DNA of 64,000 nucleotides from Norana najaformis (taxonomy: Eukaryota; Annelida; Clitellata; Crassiclitellata; Hormogastridae). Of this stretch, positions 21,501 to 31,171 are shown in pieces. The notes under the pieces are model-generated. The model worked only from the letters and a program-made list of their open reading frames with translations. It did not search any database and was not told the origin of the DNA. The number at the start of each line of letters is the position of its first letter. The first letter of the stretch is position 1. The translations under genes were made by a program, and so were the position numbers. The DNA is taken from assembly GCA_964023275.1 (NCBI GenBank), contig OZ029914.1:39581424-39645423 (forward strand), written 5' to 3'.

Positions 21501-24291
21501 ACGAATCTCAAGATCCTGACACGGGGCCAGTGCATCGCAGGACTTGCCGTTTATTTCCCAGCTTACACCGTTACCAAATAATACTGCTTGGTAACAGAGG
21601 CATGTATGCTCAAACAACTGTCACACGGAGTAATAAGTAATCGTAATCTATTCTACTGCAATGTATAGCTATTCTTCTTTGATTTTAGAATTATATCCTT
21701 CGCCTCGGTCTTGTGCTTCAAATGCATCAGGTAACGACATTATCGGAAGAAATTCCTGCGAAATTAAGCCTGACATTGTAAGCTTGAATTGCACACTCAG
21801 ATATCAAGGGAATTTTCGTGCTGCTTTGGATTGGAATTCAATCAGTGGCAATCCAGTAATATCCACACTACAAGCAGTTGATAACAGAACAGCAGTTTCT
21901 ACTGTTACCTTAAAGGCTGACCAGCTGAAGAGTACAGCATACACGTGTTTCGTTAAATACATCAATTCCAGAGTAGTTTCACAATTCAGCTGCACATTAG
22001 AGCTCAATATTACTAGTAAGTATGTTTCGTTTCCATTTAATTACAGTGTGGTAAATAGCTCAATAATTTGTCACGCCTTCTTGCTATCACTAATACACAT
22101 TCCTGGTTTTATTTAATCCGGATTATGGCAAATATTACTAAGTGCTACATTTATTAAAGTTCATAGTCTGTTGGCTTCATTTTCAATTCCCATTTGCTAC
22201 AATTCTTTTAAGTATGTTTTACTGTGCGTTTACTGATTAGTTATAACAGACATTTCACTTGATTCTATTACAAATCTTTCCCAAAGCACGTGTAAAAATA
22301 TATAATGATTATCTGGAAACTGTTTTATGACCCTTAGTTTAATGATGCTGATTTGAGCATACTGTTTGGGGTCCGTGAAATGAATCAGCAAGTTAATAGC
22401 ACACACTCATCTCTGGAATCAAGCAGTAGAATGTGGTACCTATGTATGCTGGGAAAGAAAAAGCATCACTTACCCTGTGTCCTTGGGACCTTGGGATTCG
22501 TCCATTGCCTGCTCAATGACTGAAGAACAGGAAATGAGTGCCTACCTTACATTCCGCTATGGGACATTGGACCTTTACTTCAGTTGCATATTATTACGTA
22601 ATAGGCGAATAATTTACCTTTAATTAAATTGTAGTTTTGATTTGTGTTTAGCCTTAAATTTTGTTTGTTTCTCTGTTTTAACGATTCTAATTTTATAAAG
22701 CAGAAATGTGGTTTTAGGCAACTACTACATGTGTAATATTTTATGTATCTTCAGCATTCAGGTACGCATTAGGGTTGACCATGGAAATGCCAGTTATGCA
22801 GGCCTGCCTCTGTTTCAGTTTAATCAACTTCAATTTTAACGCAGCAGCTTGGCTGATTGGTGGGAGTCCAAAGTTTGGCAGCGGGTGAGCTGCGTTGGCT
22901 GCCTAGGCAAACGCGTGCTGAGTTTAAGATCCTTATGCTGATGCGTAATTGCCTAGCCGGCTGTGTTCCATTAAATTTCAGTGTCCTTGTTTCTTGGTGC
23001 AGAGCTCATTCCTCTGCATCACAGAGTGAACTTGTTGTTCTCTCGTCTCATACTGCCTCAGTGCAACGTGGAATCTTTGCTGTAGTCGGCCTCTCATTTT
23101 GGAATTGGCTTCCATGCAATCTGCTACATAATCTATGATTCTATTTTGCCAGCGGTTGAATGTCATTCTATTTGATCGTGGTCAGATCGGGAGCACCTCT
23201 GAGGAGTTTTGTCAAAGAGGTGCTATATAACTGTGCAATCACATTAAATTACAAAATTACGATGTAGTTTAAATTCAACTTTACATATTAAACTACTGGA
23301 ATGCTTTTGCATGAACTACTGTACTACGTACCTCGTTGTTAATGGTGTCATAGAACAATGGATAACGATAAATATATGTCAAATTAGAGACAAGTTTAAA
23401 TCGCTTTAACTGAGACTGATTGGAGACGATGTTTCTTTCCAGCGTTATTGAATCAAACACTTGAATACAACACTGATTGCAACACACAAACGGTGCCGTG
23501 TTCAACTAACACAACGAACTGCTCCTACACTTGGACTAACCATAAATCCGAAAAAATAAGTACAGACTCAACTTTAGATTTGCAAAGTCTTAAAGACGGA
23601 CAGTACGTCTGCAAAGCTGATTGTGTGATTCGTAAGAAACATAAGTGCACGTTTGTACCGATAAAAGTCAACATCACATGTGGTCACGGTAAGTAAATTG
23701 TTTGAGATATTTAATGAAGAAACAAAGTGAACAGCTCATTGCTTTACTTTTATCATTACTGCCTATTTAAACAATATTTTATGGTAGGATAGTTAGGAGT
23801 TTCCGTTTCGGCATTAGTTATGCGCGGTGCCTTAAACCAGTCGTTTTAATATATAATTTTACCGAAAATTTTGAAATAACCTAAAGGCAATGTGGTTTTG
23901 TCAGAAATGAGTATTTCCTTATAATTATTTTCTAATATATAACCAGGATGTAAGTACTGTTCTGAGTCGGCTAATTTTTAATGTCTATAATCTAAAATTA
24001 GTAACTATTGCATGGTTCCAGAGGCTTAAATGCACTTCTTAAATCAATCAATGGCTATTCAGCAAAATCGAAAATAGAAAATAGTTTGAGGATTTGCAAA
24101 ATCCTCCTCGCTTTGTTATAAATTCGTCAAATTCATGTTTTCGTTGTGTAGGCATTAAATATAAATCTAATTTCCCATATTTTAGAGAATCCTTCAGTTG
24201 TTGGCATTGGAGGCATTGTGGGTATTGTGATTACTACACTTGGAGTAGTACCCGCAACTATTGCATCTGTTATCCTCTACATGTATCGCAG
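18525..24291 (+). CDS. Gene D: three-Ig-domain transmembrane receptor, tail not found
   Basis: Exons: 18,525-18,573 (signal), 20,629-20,922 (Ig1), 21,689-22,015 (Ig2), 23,443-23,688 (Ig3-like) and 24,186-24,291 (TM). The first four junctions are phase 1 and the TM exon leaves in phase 2. The signal exon encodes MLLLLLIILFQISSIA; an alternative in-frame ATG lies at 18,498. The TM is VVGIGGIVGIVITT... followed by YMYRR, a stop-transfer end. The first intron of the Ig series has a GC donor. No cytoplasmic exon was recognised before the transposon at 25,051. It is related to genes A-C by architecture rather than by close sequence. Inferred cell-surface recognition protein. Confidence 0.75.
18735..19035 (-). 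mobile_element. LINE 3' end (family 3), reverse orientation
   Basis: Starts with (cgtaat)n, the reversed tail, and ends near gaaattgcaagc. Lies in intron 1 of gene D, just outside the duplicated segment. Confidence 0.65.
19300..19706 (+). mobile_element. LINE reverse-transcriptase fragment
   Basis: FGVQLQQYADDTQLYIAL carries the RT catalytic YADD with the context usual for CR1/L2/Jockey-group LINEs. It is broken by at least one frameshift (19,310-19,516 then 19,491-19,706) and both ends are truncated. It sits in gene D intron 1. Confidence 0.75.
20629..20922 (+). CDS. Gene D exon 2: V-like Ig domain
   Basis: Acceptor TTATCTAG; 294 nt, phase 1-1. Canonical landmarks are KTFPCQY, VMWHH and LEDSGKYTC, then FELIVFG. 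The donor is GCAAGT, a GC-AG intron type. Confidence 0.88.
20996..21176. repeat. (GTGA/ATGA)n minisatellite
   Basis: Long run of gagtgagtgaatgagtgaatgag units in the intron between Ig1 and Ig2 of gene D. Confidence 0.9.
21689..22015 (+). CDS. Gene D exon 3: second Ig domain
   Basis: Acceptor GATTTTAG and donor GTAAGT; 327 nt, phase 1-1. Contains SLNCTLRY, ALDWNS and AYTCFVKY, with an extra cysteine pair (RSC, NSC at the start; QFSC near the end) and several N-glycosylation sequons. Confidence 0.86.
22850..23240 (+). mobile_element. CR1/L2-type LINE 3' fragment
   Basis: Contains LRWLPRQTRAEFKILMLMRNC and FWNWLPCNL, matching LHWLP...FKILTFMRNC and SSWNRLSREL in the LINE at 45,740-47,875. The 3' end has gaggtgctatataactg followed by an attacaaaattacg tail. 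Located in the intron before Ig3 of gene D. Confidence 0.78.
23443..23688 (+). CDS. Gene D exon 4: third, compact cysteine-rich Ig-like domain
   Basis: Acceptor TTTCCAG and donor GTAAGT; 246 nt, phase 1-1. Contains NCSYTWTN and DGQYVCKADC with four additional cysteines (DCN, VPC, HKC, ITC) in about 82 residues. It is short for a full Ig fold, so a C2-like or truncated fold is likely. Confidence 0.8.
24186..24291 (+). CDS. Gene D exon 5: transmembrane segment
   Basis: Acceptor ATATTTTAG and donor GTAAAC; 106 nt, phase 1 in and 2 out. Glycine/valine/isoleucine-rich helix ending in LYMYRR. Confidence 0.8.
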
Positions 24292-24769
24292 GTAAACAGA
24301 TCTATTTATAATGCAGGCTGAAATTTTCAGTTCTTTTGACAAAATAATAATCAAGAATGCGATATTTAAAATGAAAATCCTTAAAACTCAGGTGTCTACT
24401 TACTGGCTGACCAACGGATTACTTGACTGACTGGGTGGGTGGGTGAGTAGGTTGGCTGAGTGGATCGCTGACTGATTGATTGAATCTTTTAGAAACAGTT
24501 TTTGACAACCTTTTCTGGAAGTTTTAGCCAGACTCTTTAAAGACCAAGCTTCCGAAATTTCTGAGGACCTTTTCAAGTCGTCTGTCTTTTTCATGTGCTT
24601 CTTTTCGGTCTTTCTTTCTTTTTTCCAAGACTTTGACACATAACCAGATTGTAAGAATATCCCTGAAAACACCTCTGTAGGTCTTGAGAAAGAGCTGCTG
24701 CATAACCTATTTAGATCTATTAAACGGGCAATCAAAACCTATGACCGTCGTAAGATTTAGTTTGAATAA

Positions 24770-24965
24770 TGACCCAGAACCGAACCTGCCCTTATGTGCT
24801 TCACAGATTTTGAACTTGATCAGTGGACACTTTGTTGTCCCTCGTACCAGAACAGTGTCGGGTTCTAGAGCAATCTCGGTTACTGGTTTACGGCTTTGGA
24901 AATGCGCTGCCAAGTTCGATTTGTTCTGTCAGTTTTGTGATGTCGTTCAGGTCTAAACTTAAGAT
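24770..24965 (+). mobile_element. LINE C-terminal fragment
   Basis: The frame reads VPRTRTVSGSRAISVTGLRLWKC, typical of the conserved end of CR1/L2-like ORF2 (R-T-x-x-G-x-R-A-x-S-V-x-G-x-x-L-W). Truncated. Lies between the gene D TM exon and transposon copy 2. Confidence 0.6.
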
Positions 24966-25050
24966 TCGTCTGTTCCAACTAACTTACCTACCGTAGAATA
25001 ACCTGTTTTTCTGACCCAGAGGAATTCCACTCGGTTTCTGCAATGGATAA

Positions 25051-27670
25051 CACTGGCCAACAGAAAAAATTTTTTTCCTGTTGCCTTCGGTTTTAGACCT
25101 GTTCTTGGGATAATTTTGGGCGCTGATTCAGAAAATGTCATTGGATTGAGTGCATCGGGTCTAGTTTCTCAGATATCGTCGATTTTGTAAAGAAAACCCA
25201 GTCCACTCTTTAAACGATGTCTTTGACAAAACTAAAATGTCATAATAAGCTTTATTTATGGCTAATTATAATTCTTGCTGATTCATATAATGCCTACATC
25301 CTTATAATGTAAAATCAGCATATCTTGCCGCGTGCTGAGATATTGCTGATTCAACGAAATAACTATTCCGTAGCCTACAGTTTACTCAGCACTAAATTCA
25401 TGGCCTCATTTAGAATTTATTTGTGCTTATACAGCGTTTCATGGTTTCGAACTATGTAAATAGATTATGCTGAAATCAGCATTTATAGCCTATATAAACC
25501 GCCTCCTGAAAGCTAGAGCAGCCGCAGTCGTCTTAGGGCATATTAAGAGTTGGTCGCAAGAACAATCTGTGAATGTGAGCATTAAATAACTACATGTTCT
25601 ACATGTTTTTTAGGTTAGTCACTTAATTCCTCAGATGCGAACATCCTTAAGGTTATGGCTACTTCCAGACGGAGCTGCATTAACCATCCAGACATATTCT
25701 GCTACATGTGTGGGGAATACACACTAAAAGCAAACAGGAAACCGATTTCTGAGTTTGTAAAAAGAGCATATGTAGGTTATTTTGGTGTCAAACTTGGAGA
25801 TCAAGATAAGCAATGGGCTCCTCATACAGTATGCAAAACTTGTATTGAACAATTGCGCCACTGGACAACTGGAAAGAGAAGCTGCCTGAAATTTGGTGTA
25901 CCGATGGTTTGGAGGGAACAGATAAACCACTTCGACGACTGTTACTTTTGTATGGTTAATATCATAGGCATCAATCGAAATAATCGTCACAAGTTGTCTT
26001 ACCCTGATATACCTTCAGCCAGGAGACCTGTTCCGCATTCGGATATTGTACCAGTTCCACCTTTTCGCGAACTACCTCAGCTCTCAGACGATGACACTTG
26101 CATGTCCAATATCGGACAAGATGACGAAAGTGGGGGCAGTGACAGTGATTTCCAATCAACTTCACACAGTGAACGTTTTGACCAAAAAGAGTTGAGTGAT
26201 CTGATCAGGGACTTAAACCTTTCCAAAGAGTCCTCTGAATTGCTTGCGTCCAGACTAAAGGAAAAGAATGCACTTCAGCCTGGAACGAAAATTACAATTT
26301 ATAGAAACAGAGAAAAGGATTTGCTGCCATTCTTTACCGAAGACAACAACCTAGTATTCTGTAATGACATCAGCAACTTATTGAAGAAAATTGGTCTGTC
26401 GGATTACAGCCCAGATGAGTGGCGTCTTTTTATCGACAGTTCAAAACGTAGTCTGAAATGTGTGCTTTTAAATATCGGCAACAAATTTGGTTCTATTCCA
26501 ATCGGTCACTCCACCAGGATGAAAGAAGAGTACAATGCCATCTCTTTAGTACTGAAAAAGATAAAATACATAGAACATCAATGGGTAATTTGTGTAGACT
26601 TGAAGATGGTAAATTTATTTCCTCCTTGGTCAACAAAGTGGCTACACAAAGTATCCCTGCTTTTTGTGTCTTTGGGACAGTAGAGCCAAGCATGAACATT
26701 GGACAAGAAAAGATTGGCCTTCGAGGAAAGACATGGTGGTTGGAGCTCAAAATGTAATCAAGGAATCTTTGGTGGCACGAGATAGGATCATACTGCCACC
26801 ACTACATATAAAGCTAGGCCTGATGAAACAATTTGTCAGGGCTTTGAATAAAGAAGGTTCATGCTTCGAATACATAGTACACAAGTTACCAGGAATTACA
26901 ATGGAAAAATTGAAGGCTGGAATCTTCGATGGTCCACAGATCAGGCAACTTATGAATGACCCACTTTTCATACCATCAATGAATGAAATCGAATCTTGTG
27001 CCTGGTCTTCCTTTGTTCTCGTAACAAAAAATTTTCTTGGCAACAAGAAGGCAGACAATTATGCACAACTAGTAGAGGATATGCTTCTTCATTTCAACAA
27101 GCTTGGCTGCAACATGAGCATTAAAGTCCATTATCTCCACAGTCACTTAGATCGCTTTCCAGAGAATCTTGGTGACTTCAGCGAAGAGCAAGGTGAAAGA
27201 TTTCACCAAGACATCAAAACAATGGAAAATCGATATCAAGGAAGATGGGATGCACACATGATGGCAGACTATTGCTGGAATATTATGCGCGATTGTTCCG
27301 GCAGATGCCACACTCGGAAATCGTACAAAAAGGAGCTTCTTCGGTGTCGAATGACTTGAAATTTTCATAACAAACTTGTTCTGTTTGGTATCATATAAGT
27401 ACAGTTTCAGGTACTACCATTTTCTTTTAAGTATTTGTATTATTATGTTTATTTAGTGTATCACATAATAAATTGAGCACTACATAATTATAGCTATAGC
27501 CTTATGTTTTATGGGCGAGCAGAGGCAAGGACTGGTATATGGCATAATGTTCTATATCTCGAAAACTAGACCTGCTGGGAGAAAACTGGTGCCTTTTCTG
27601 GAATCAGCAGGTCAAATATACCCAGAAACAGTTCTAACATTTGAGGCAACAAATTATGTGTTGGCCAGTG
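25051..27670 (+). mobile_element. DNA transposon copy 2 (CACTGGCCAACA termini, TAA target duplication)
   Basis: Both ends read CACTGGCCAACA in inverted orientation (25,051 and 27,670). The imperfect terminal repeats extend over 120 bases, with ggtctagtttctcagatat at 25,158-25,176 matched by the inverse of 27,554-27,572. The flanks are taa at 25,048-25,050 and 27,671-27,673. The element is 2,620 bp, with a TATA box (tatataaa, 25,491-25,498) before the gene. It is the same family as 11,951-14,333 but diverged. Confidence 0.88.
25655..27359 (+). pseudogene. Transposon-borne cysteine-rich protein, one frameshift
   Basis: It starts MATSRRSC at 25,655. The N-terminal cysteines are DIFCYMCGE, CKTC and DDCYFC; then come an acidic linker (QLSDDDTC, GGSDSDF) and a C-terminal domain with EWRLFIDSS, HIKLGLMKQF, HSHLDRFPEN, EEQGERFHQD and MMADYCW. 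It is near full length, but one frame change near 26,620-26,650 separates 25,655-26,683 from 26,664-27,359. Shared blocks with copy 1 (H-S-H-L-D-x-F-P and G-E-R-F-H-Q-D) are candidates for the active site, which is inference. The family is known to me only as uncharacterised animal proteins. Confidence 0.82.
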
Positions 27671-28112
27671 TAATGATTTTGATTACGATTTCACTTGAAA
27701 TGACCATCGATGGATGCATTATGGTAACGGGGCTATGACATCATTAGATTAGATTGATTTGAATGAACGCCTGTGAATAAGCTGATGTTCATGACTGAGG
27801 TTTTAGATGCTGAAGAAACCTGGAGGATAAGATAACAAATGTACTCAAACAAATTTTCCACACACATGCAACTTAAGGTTGAATTCAGAAGGAAACTAGG
27901 CAGTGCTATTAAGAACTGTAGTATTATTGAATTTGAAGAATTGCGTCTACTACAATACGTCTATATTAACAGCTGATGGTGCATTAACTCCGATGAAAGA
28001 AAGCGAGATATGATAAATATACGATTTTTGCGTGTTCAAATATTCTGAAGTTTGCTTCGCAAAGCAAATTATATACTATTTCTAAATAAGAACACAAAAG
28101 CCAAGTACCATG
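27671..28112. other. No gene seen between transposon copy 2 and the smaller duplication
   Basis: AT-rich sequence with a short phrase (gaacgcctgtgaataagctg, about 27,764-27,783) resembling the family 3 LINE end. No TM or tail exon for gene C or D was recognised here. Confidence 0.4.
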
Positions 28113-29460
28113 TGTACATCATAGGCTGCAAATGCAGTGCAGCTTGGTGCTAAAGTCGGCCTAATTAAGTATAGGAAATGATGTATAAATTTGAAATCTC
28201 TTAACTCATTAACATTAAGTTTGAGCTGTAATTGTAATAAAAAATAGGGGGTAACTACCAGTGAGTTGATGGCCGGGTCTTCTTTATGATGACCTATATT
28301 TTGGACACAGGTCTTCAGATGGCTGACATGTGAAGTAGGCTACAACTGGACGATGTCAGAATATTGATAAAGCCTGGTTTCAACAATTGGGCCGCATTGG
28401 ACAAAAAATTGTTCCTAGAGCATAAGCATCAAAATACCAAAATTTGATTTCGATTTTCAAGTTTCACTCCTATTTTCACATTTTGAGTGATTTTCAAGTC
28501 TAAAGCCTTAAAAATCAAAGATGAATATCAGAATATCGGGAACCTAACTTTGAACTTATATGTCTATCTCTTTGCGCATCTCATACTCTAATAAATTATA
28601 CCTTTAATAGAATTGAACACCTTAAAGAGAAAACATAAAAAACATAAAATTTGGAAAAATTACATGTCTCATCAATATTAACTTGCGATAACATATTTTA
28701 TTGTTAAGAACAGTTTGAGTAATAAATCAGGTAACAGATATCAAACTTAGTGGACTGTCCAGATAGCACATGAAAGAGTGTATCATTGATTTTGGCAAAA
28801 ATGGTAAAGGTAACTAATAATTAAATTTTAAATGCTGACATTATTTAAATTTCTAAGTTTTACTGTCCGTGAAAACGCATCAGAACACCCAAACACTACC
28901 ACGTTACTTGTAGCCTATCCTTAAGTAGCTTCACTATCTCAGAATCCCTCAACAAATTCAATTTAACCTCTGTTGCACTGCCCGCCAACTCATCTTCCAC
29001 ACTGATCACTTGCTTCATTGTCACCTATATGAGTCAATGCTCATTGCAGCGCCGAGGATTTGCCGGACTAACATCTTCCAGTGATGCTACGATGAGGCGA
29101 CTGCATAACTCGTTCTGAGATTGGCATAAGTATTTTAAAATGCATGCATTTAACTGTGAGGCATTCCCATCTTAAATAATACCTGCGTGCGGGCATTGTC
29201 AAAAGTTGCAGCTTTTATTTTAATTCATGTCCAACCACTAATAGTTTAGACTATTTTGGATTGCTTCAGTTGCTACAATAATATATTGCGAATAACGTTA
29301 ATATTGATTGTTTATCATTTCTATATTTGGCAGGTGAAACTGAATTTAACTGTGAAATACAAATTCGAATTATTCTGAAACTATAGACGCTTTTTTCTAT
29401 ATTACGTGAATGTTATATTCAATGATTAATTTCACTTGACGGTTTGCAGAGTGTGAAATT
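28113..29460. repeat. Smaller duplication, copy 1 (paired with 38,561-40,150)
   Basis: Collinear with 38,561-40,150, starting at tgtgtacatca in both. The right partner has about 200 extra bases near 38,700-38,930. At its right end the block includes the last bases of the gene C Ig2 exon. Plus-strand phrases such as DPGFNNWAALDKKL are readable in one copy only, so coding status is unclear. Confidence 0.8.
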
Positions 29461-29768
29461 GTAGTCTGGTGCATTAACAGCAGTTGGTGTATCATTGCGA
29501 TTAGGTTCCGTAGTAAAGAACGTCGAACAGGAATATTGTGTATTATGTTGACTTGCATCTGCTTTATTATTAAGCCTTGAAGTTATGCTCCCATCAGTTA
29601 CTATTTTAGTGCAATTGTCCTCTGGGATGTTGGTGGATTTTCCAAATTTAATATGATACCATTGGATCGAAGGAATCCAGGTCCCTCGGTATACAACAAC
29701 GCAACTTAGAGGAATCAGCTGACCTTCCTTGATGAAGTTACTTCTTAGGGTACTTACTGGATCTGATG
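29436..29768 (-). CDS. Gene C exon 3: second Ig domain
   Basis: Acceptor TGTATTAG and donor GTGAAA; 333 nt, phase 1-1. Contains PLSCVVVY, IQWYH and QYSCSTFF, ending in NFTLCKPS. The order matches Ig2 of gene A (LWCRVNY, MHWMN, SYSCKTYF, NFTFTF). Confidence 0.8.
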
Positions 29769-31171
29769 CTAATACAAATACATCTTCAAAATGCAATTAA
29801 CTACATTCTGCAGTGTTTATCTGAAAGTCTTACTGACGATTATAATATTGGTTTAAAAGTATCCTTGGAATGTGACATCTGCTATCATATTTTGGGATGC
29901 TTTTTTATGCATGTAGCATCAGATTATGCCAGTACTACGTTGTTATAGATCAGCTTACGTTGGCATTCCCTTCTTCCATCGATATTGAATGCCCTAAGAA
30001 TGACAAGAATAATGCTTTGATGAATTTCGATTAAGTGCAGTGCACTGTAATTAGTAAAACAGTGCTTACAGAGGTTATGAAAAGGAAGGAACTCATCGAA
30101 CACTGTTACTTGAGCCAAACGTCTTTTCGTCGTCTGTTTTCGTCCCGGCTCTGTGACTATTTCCGTGCAGATATATGTTCCTGCACACTTTAACTGAGTT
30201 GAATTCGTTCTCAGATTCTGTCCAGGTATCGCACCGTACACAATAAACTCCGAAAAGTCCTTAACAACTACAGCACCGTTATTAACCTTCTGATTATCAT
30301 ATGTTTCCAGCGAAGCAAAGTACCAGTCGACAAAACTGGTTCCTATACTCGGTTCACAAGTCAAAGTTAAATCGTGACCAGTTACTACCGCCGTATTCTG
30401 AGGTCCATGGACAATGATAGCTGTAGCAAAGGCAGAAAAACTAAATTTGTTGCAAACTTTAAAGAGCAAGTTTAACGTGCAAAACATTCTTTACTAAGCA
30501 GCAACGTGTTAGAAGTAGAAACCAGAAAGGTTATATTAAATTTAACCAATATAATTTAACTTGCAAATTTTGCTTACACGCAACAGAACGTTTTGACTAC
30601 AAATAAGGCTACTAACGGTTCAAAGAAGACGATCTACAATTATTCATTAAATTTATTTAGTATAATTTTAGCAAAGCCTACCTTTATTTAGGAATACATG
30701 TTTGTGGTGTTTATAAGTAAAATGTTAATCGTAATTCTGCGACAATACTGTTGAACTTTAAAACATTCAATTGCGACCCCATAAGCTTTAAATAATGCAA
30801 AGAAACGATGTTTTACTATTAGCTCAAATATTATTTATTATTTTGTATATCTAGGCCTACCACATACATGTAATATCAAAATTTAATCAATCTCGCCGAC
30901 CATTTGACTTTAAAGGCCAATTCTAAGCTAGGGCAAAGTGATCTGCTGAGTGAAGGTTTGGATGAATAAACAAGGAAAGTGTTCAACCAATCGGTTACAG
31001 TGACAATATTCTAGAAACTTGGAAACACACAACTTATCAAATTTGTGTGCGTGCACCACACTAGAATTAATTTTTTCTCTCGGGCCTTTTTCAATGTTTC
31101 TAGACAAGCAAAGCCTCATTAAGATTATGCTTACCATTTGACAAATGTGGTAGAAGAAAGTCAAAAAACAT
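29436..31171 (-). CDS. Gene C: IgSF receptor with two Ig exons, 3' part missing
   Basis: Proposed exons are 31,171-31,135 (signal), 30,420 to about 30,086 (Ig1) and 29,768-29,436 (Ig2). It has the same orientation and phase pattern as genes A and B. No TM or tail exon was recognised downstream before the transposon at 27,670. The Ig1 donor is irregular. It converges with gene D. It may be a secreted form, an incomplete gene or a decaying gene; the sequence does not decide. Confidence 0.6.
30086..30420 (-). CDS. Gene C exon 2: V-like Ig domain
   Basis: Acceptor TGCTACAG precedes 30,420. Landmarks are LTLTCEPS, FVDWYF and CAGTYICTE. After VTVF the expected donor position reads ATGAGT instead of GTGAGT. 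An alternative weak donor GTAACA lies a few codons earlier. The 3' boundary given is therefore approximate. Confidence 0.72.
31135..31171 (-). CDS. Gene C exon 1 (proposed signal exon)
   Basis: ATG at 31,171-31,169 encodes MFFDFLLPHLSN plus one base, donor GTAAGC. It is exactly 37 nt and phase 1, as in genes A and B, which is the main argument. The hydrophobic core is short and interrupted by Asp and His. Confidence 0.5.
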
